From Adiantum capillus-veneris (lineage: Eukaryota; Streptophyta; Polypodiopsida; Polypodiales; Pteridaceae), in contig CM043969.1 in the NCBI GenBank assembly GCA_014529385.2, positions 70,902,176 to 70,966,175 of the forward strand: a stretch of 64,000 nt of DNA, written 5' to 3'. Below the pieces are notes generated by a model that saw only the letters and a program-made list of their open reading frames with translations, made no database searches and was not told the DNA's origin. The translations under genes were made by a program, and so were the position numbers. Below, one piece after another: positions 58,601 through 64,000 of the stretch (position 1 is the first letter of the stretch; each line of letters begins with the position of its first letter).

Positions 58601-61600
58601 GATTCTTTTAATAGAGCTAGCTTGGACGGGTGGTGGACCTTCAAACCACCTTGGGCTAAAACCTCCATAACACATTGGCTAGTAGGTTGGACAGGTGATG
58701 GTCTCTTACCCAAACCATCCATGGGGCTAAACATAGTAGTTATACTCCATTCACACATTGAACTTCAAACAATAAAGAAAGATTCTTTCAATAGAGCTAG
58801 CTTGAACAGGTGGTGGACCTTCAAACAACCTTGGGCTAAAACTTGTATAACACAATGGTTAGTAGGTTGGAATAGAGATAGATGCTTTCAATAGATCTAG
58901 CTTGGACATGACCTTCAAACAATAGAGATAGCTTCTTTCATTACATCTAGCTCGGACAGGTGGTGGACCTTCAAACCACCTTGGGCTAAAGACTTTATAA
59001 CACAAGAAATAGTAACTTGGACAAGTGATTGACCTCTACCCAGAACCATCCACGCTATTAGAGTAGAGATAGCTTCTTTCAATATATCTAGCTTGGACAG
59101 GTGGTGGACCTTCAAACAACCTTGTGCTAAAACCTTTATAACACAAGAAATAGTAAATTGGACAATTGATTAACCTTTACTTAGGAACATCCATGCTATT
59201 AGAGTAGACATAGGATTATCCAACAGAGCTAGCTTGGACAGGTGGTGGACCTTCAAACCACCTTGGGATAAAGACTCCATAACACATTGGCTAGTAGGTT
59301 GGACAGGTGATGGTCCATTACCCAAACCATCCATGGTGCTAAACATAGTAGTTACACTCCATTCATACATTGACCTTCAAACAATAGAGATAGATTCTTT
59401 CAATAGAGCTAGCTTGGACAGGTGGTGGACCTTCAAAGAACCTTGGGATAAACCTTGTATAACACAATGGTTAGTAGGTTTAAAAAGTGCTGAACCTCTA
59501 CCCCAAACCATCCCTGGTAGTAAACATAGTAGACACTCCATTCACATATTGACCTTCAAACAATAGAGATAGCTACTTTAAATAAATCTATCTTGGACAT
59601 GAACTTCATACAATAGAGATAGCATCTTTCAACACATCTAGCTTGGACATGTGCTGGACCTTCAAACCACCTTGGGATAAAACCTTTATAACACAAGAAA
59701 TAGTAAACTGGACAAGTGATTGACCTCTACCCAGAACCATCCACGCTATTAGAGTAGAGAAAGAATTATTCAATAGAGCTAGCTTGGACAGGTGGTGGAG
59801 CTTCAAACCACCTTGGGTTAAAACCTCCATAACACATCGGTTAGTAGGTTGGAGAAGTGATGGACCTTTGTCCCAAACCCCCCATGGTAGTAAACATAGT
59901 AGCTACACTCCATGCACACATTGATCCTCAAAGAAAAGAGATAGCTTCTTTCAATAGATGAAACTTGGACAGGTGGTGAACCTGCAAACCACCTTGGGAT
60001 AAAACCTCAATAACATAATGGATAGTAGGTTGGAAAAGTGTTGGACTCTATCCCAAACCATAAACATGATCAGAATAGAGATAGGACTATTAAATAGAGC
60101 TAGCTTGGATAGGTGGTGGACCTTTAAACCACCTTGGATTAAAACCTCCATAATAAAAATGGTTAGTAGGTTGGAGAAATTGTGGACCTCTGTCACAAAC
60201 CATCCATGGTAGTAAACATAGTAGTTACACTCCATTCACAAATTGATCTTCAAACCACCTAGGGCTAAAACCTCCATAACACAATGGATAGTAGGCTAGA
60301 CAAGTGGTGGACCTCTAGTCCAAACCATACATGGTAGTAAACATAGTAGCTACACTTCATTCACACATTGACCTTCAAAGAATAGAGATAGCTTCTTTCA
60401 ATAGAGCTTGCTTGGCGGGATGGTGGACCTTCAAACAACCTTGGGCTAAAACCTCTGTAACACAATGGTAATTAGGTTGGACAAGTGGTGAACCTCTACC
60501 CAAACCATCCATGGTATTAAACATAGTAGCTACACTCCATTCACAAATTGACCTTCAAACAATAGAGATAGATTATTTCAGTAGATCTAGCTTTGAGAGG
60601 TCGTGGACCTTCAAAACACCTTCTTCTAAACCCTCAATAACACAATGGATAGTGGGTTGGACTAGTGTTGGACCTCTACCCGAAACCATCCACGCTATCA
60701 GAGTAGAGATAGGAATATTCAATAGAGATAGCTTGGATAGGTGGTGGACCTTCAAACCACCTTGGGCTAAAACATCCATGACACAATGGTTAGTAGGTTG
60801 TCAAGTGATGGACCTATGCCCCAAACCATCCATGATAGTAAACATAGTAGCTAAACTCCACACATGCATTGATCTTGAAACCATAGAGATAGCTTTTTTA
60901 AGATGAGGTAGGTTGTACATGTGGTGGACCTTCAAACAACCTTGGGCTAAAACCCGCATAACACAAGGGTTAGTAGGTTGGACAAATTGTGGACCTTTGC
61001 CACAAACCATCCGTGGTAGTAAACACTCCATTCACACATTGACCTTCAAACAATAGAGATAGAGGCTTTCAATAGATCTAGCTTGGACATGACCTTCATA
61101 CAATAGAGATAACTTCTTTCAATACATCTAAGTTGGACAGGTGGTGTACCTTTAAACCACCTTGGGCTAAAACGTTTATAACACAAGAAATAGTAAATTG
61201 AACAAGTGATTGACCTCTACCCAGAACCATACATGCTATTAGAGTAGAGTTAGGATTATTTAATAGAGCTGGCATTGACAGGTGGTGGAACTTCCATCCA
61301 CCTTGGGCTAAAACCTCCTTAACACAAAGGTTAGTAGGTTGGACAAGTGATGGACCTGTGTCCCAAAACCTCCATGGTAGTAAACACAATAGCTACACTC
61401 CATGCACACATTGATCTTCAAACAAAAGAGATAGCTTCTTTCACTAGATCAAACTTGAACAGGTGGTGAACCTTCAAACCACCTTGGGTTAAAACGTCAA
61501 TAACACAATGGATAGTAGGTTGGAAAAGTGTTGGACCTCTACCCCAACCCATCAACATGATCAGACTAGAGATAGTACTATTCAATAGAGCTAGCTTGGA

Positions 61601-64000
61601 CAGGCGGTGGACCTTCAAACCACCTTGGGCTTAAACCTCCATAAGAAAATGGTTATAGTAGATTGGACAAGTTGTGGATCTCTGTACCAAACCATCCATG
61701 GTAGTAAACATAGTAGTTACATTCCATTCACAGATTGACCTTCAAACCACCTAGGGCTAAAACCTCCATAACACAATAGTTAGTAGTTGGACAAGCGGTG
61801 GACCTCTACCCCAAACCATCCATGGTAGTACACATAGTAGATACACTCCATTCACATAATGACCTTCAAACAATAGAGATAACTTCTTTCAATAGGGCTA
61901 GCTTGGATAGGTGGTGGAACTTCAAACAACCTTGGGCTAAAAACTCCATAACACAATGGATAATAGGTTGGACAAGTGGTGGACCTCTACCCCAAACCAT
62001 CCATGTGATGAGACTAGAGATAGGACTATTCAATAGAGCTAGCTTGGATAGGTGGTGAACCTTCAAACAACCTTGGGCTAAAACTTCCATAACACAATAG
62101 ATAGTAGGTTGGACAAGTGCTGGATCTCTACCCAAAACCATCTATGGTAGTTAAAAAAGGAGCTACACTCCATTCAAACATTGACCTTCAAACAGTAGAG
62201 ATAGCTTCTTTCAAAGCAGCTAGCTTGGACAGGGGGTGGACCTTCAAACAATCTTGGGCTAAAACCTCCATAACACAATGGATAGTAGGTTGGACAAGTG
62301 GTGGACCTTTTCCCCAAACCACCCGTGGTAGTAAAAAAAGTAGGTAAACTCTATTCACACAATAACTTTGAAACAATAGAGATACCTTTGTTCAATAGAT
62401 CTAGCTTGGATAGGTGGTGGACCTTCAAACCAACATGGGCTAAAACCTGTAGAACCTATAGAACACAATCGAAAGTAGGACAAGTGGGGAACCCTGTGCC
62501 CCAAACCATCCATGCTAGTAAACATACTAGCTAGATGGCATTCAAAAGTTGACCTTCAAACAATAGAGACAGCTTTTTTCAATAGGGCTAGCTTGGACAG
62601 GTGGTTGGACAGGTGATGGTCCATTACCCAAACCATCCATGGTGCTAAATGTAGTAGTTACACTCCATTCACACATTGAACTTCAAACAATAGAGATAGA
62701 TTTTTTCAAGAGAACTAGCTTGGACAGGTGGTGGACCTTCAAACAACCTTGGGCTAAAACTTGCATAACACAATGGTTAGTAGGTTGGAATAGAGATAGA
62801 TACTTTCAATAGATCTAGCTTGGACATGACATTCAAACAATAGAGATAGCTTCTTTCAATACATCTAGCTTGCACAGGTGGTGGACCTTCAAACCACCTT
62901 GGGCTAAAACCTTTATAACACAAGAAATAGTATATTGGACAAGTGATGAACCTCTATCCCAAACCATGCATGGTATTAAACATAGTAGCTACACTCCATT
63001 CACAAATTGATCTTCAAACAATAGAGATAGATTCTTTTAGTAGATCTAGCTTTGACAGGTGGTGGACCTTCAGACCACCTTATTCCAAACCCTTGATAAC
63101 CCAATGGATAGTGGGTTGGACTAGTGTTGGACCTCTACAACAAACCATCCACCCTATTGGAGTAGAGATAGGACTATTCAATAGAGATAGCTTGGATAGG
63201 TTGGGGACATTCAAACCAACTTGAGCTAAAACCTCCATAACACAATGGTTAGTAGGTTGGACAAGTGATGGACCTATGTCCCAAACAATCCACGGTAGTA
63301 AACATAGTAGCTACACTCCATGCACACATTGATCTTCAAACAATAGAGAAAGCTTCTTTAAAAAGAGCTAGCTTGTATAGGTGGTGGACCTTCAAACAAC
63401 CTTGGGCTAAAACCTGCATAACACAATGGTTAGTAGGTTGGACAAATGGCAGACCTTTGCCCCAAACCATCCCTGCTAGTAAACATAGTAAACAATCCAT
63501 TCACACATTGACCTTGAAACAATACAGATATATGCTTTCAATAGATCTAGCTTGGACATGACCTTCATACAATAGAGATAGCTTCTTTCAATACATCTAG
63601 CTTGGACAGGTTGTGGACCGTCAAAACACCTTGGGCTAAAACCTTTATAACACAAGAAATAGTAAATTGGACAAGTGATTGACCTCTACCCAGAACCGTC
63701 CACGCTATTAGAGTAGAGGTAGGATTATTCAATAGAGCTAGCTTTGACAGGATGTGGATCTTCAAACCTCCTTGGTCTAAAATCTCCATAACACAATGGT
63801 TAGTAGGTTGGAAAAGTGATGGATCTCTGTGCCAAACCCTCCATGGTAGTAAACATAGTAGCTACAATCCATGCACACATTGATCTTAAAACAAAATAGA
63901 TAGCTTCTTTCAATAGATCAAACTTAAACAGGTGGTGAACCTTCAAACCACCTTGGGATAAAACCTCAATAACACAATGTATAGTAGGTTGGAAACTGGA
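55620..64000 (+). repeat. tandem satellite, monomers of about 180 and 140 bp
   Basis: Direct repeats fill 8.4 kb and leave the window. The long monomer (about 180-186 bp) reads TAGTAGGTTGGACAAGTG, GGACCTCTACCCCAAACCAT, CCATGGTAGTAAACATAGTA, CATTCACACATTGACCTTCA, AACAATAGAGATAGCTTCTT, TCAATAGAGCTAGCTTGGAC, AGGTGGTGGACCTTCAAACC, ACCTTGGGCTAAAACCTCCA, TAACACAATGG. The short form lacks the GTAGTAAAC...TTCAAACAA part and instead has ATCAACATGATCAGACTAGA. Other truncated forms occur. Monomers differ by roughly 5-15 percent by eye. Open frames of up to 186 codons on both strands arise because 180 is a multiple of three, and are not genes. Each unit holds the dyad AGGTGGT...ACCACCT. Confidence 0.93.

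Noticed and set aside
55975-63789. Dozens of open frames of 60-186 codons on both strands (WWTFKPPWAKTSITQW-type)
   Set aside because: Open only because the satellite period is about 180 bp and lacks stops in some frames. No start context, splice sites or codon bias.
55620-64000. CRISPR-like direct repeats
   Set aside because: The repeats are head-to-tail monomers with no unique spacers of constant length, in a eukaryotic context. It is a satellite.

Overview
The window looks like land-plant nuclear DNA made almost entirely of repeats and mobile elements. I see no clear single-copy host gene, no rRNA or tRNA gene, and no prokaryotic signals. The plant assignment rests on the element families: CACTA with a DUF4216 protein, a SWIM-bearing MULE-like element, Ty3/gypsy and Ty1/copia LTR elements, a zf-RVT LINE, and very many long (GA/CT)n microsatellites. 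The species cannot be fixed from sequence alone. A repeat-rich genome such as a fern, lycophyte or bryophyte would fit.

Layout. 1-5.7 kb: a G-rich minisatellite, a broken Ty3/gypsy internal region (minus strand) split by a Ty1/copia-type solo LTR with a perfect 5-bp target duplication, then a composite (CT)n block. 6.2-9.6 kb: a minus-strand gene or gene remnant whose pieces resemble a ParB-like domain, the C-terminal motif of a SAM-dependent methyltransferase, and an FCP1/NIF-type HAD phosphatase. 10.0-25.5 kb: a CACTA-type element recognised by a CACTA left end, GCGGTAAT subterminal repeats at both sides, a DUF4216 transposase C-terminus and a TNP1-like gene. Nested in it, between 33-bp inverted repeats at 11524 and 23131, are 11.6 kb holding four further genes: an unknown gene (+), a chimeric gene (-), an unknown three-exon gene (+) and a DDE-type transposase gene (-).

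The chimeric gene at 13.5-16.2 kb is the most remarkable object here. It encodes a histone H3/CENH3-like protein followed by a Ulp1-like cysteine protease, an acidic linker and an FCP1-like phosphatase domain, with most splice phases agreeing across the modules. The H3-like tail keeps K4 and K9. The histone fold carries CENH3-like features: a longer loop 1 with Trp, and AEDF in helix 2. If expressed, it would be a transposon-borne chromatin protein. The inference is that the nested element carries its own chromatin toolkit (histone mimic, deSUMOylase-like protease, phosphatase) beside its transposase.

25.5-38 kb: microsatellites, a three-copy repeat with a covarying 28-bp palindrome, a decayed MULE-like transposase gene with a SWIM finger (29.8-33.4 kb), a Ty3/gypsy tail with an LTR, and a DUF4283-like ORF. 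38-50.5 kb: four copies of one LINE family, three of which end in (CT)n. One copy has ORF1, endonuclease, reverse transcriptase and zinc knuckle. A second gypsy fragment lies at 48-49.3 kb. 52.3-55.2 kb: an LTR element with only gag-like/coiled-coil coding and a 581-bp 3' LTR. 55.6 kb to the end: a tandem satellite of about 180-bp and about 140-bp monomers that runs out of the window.
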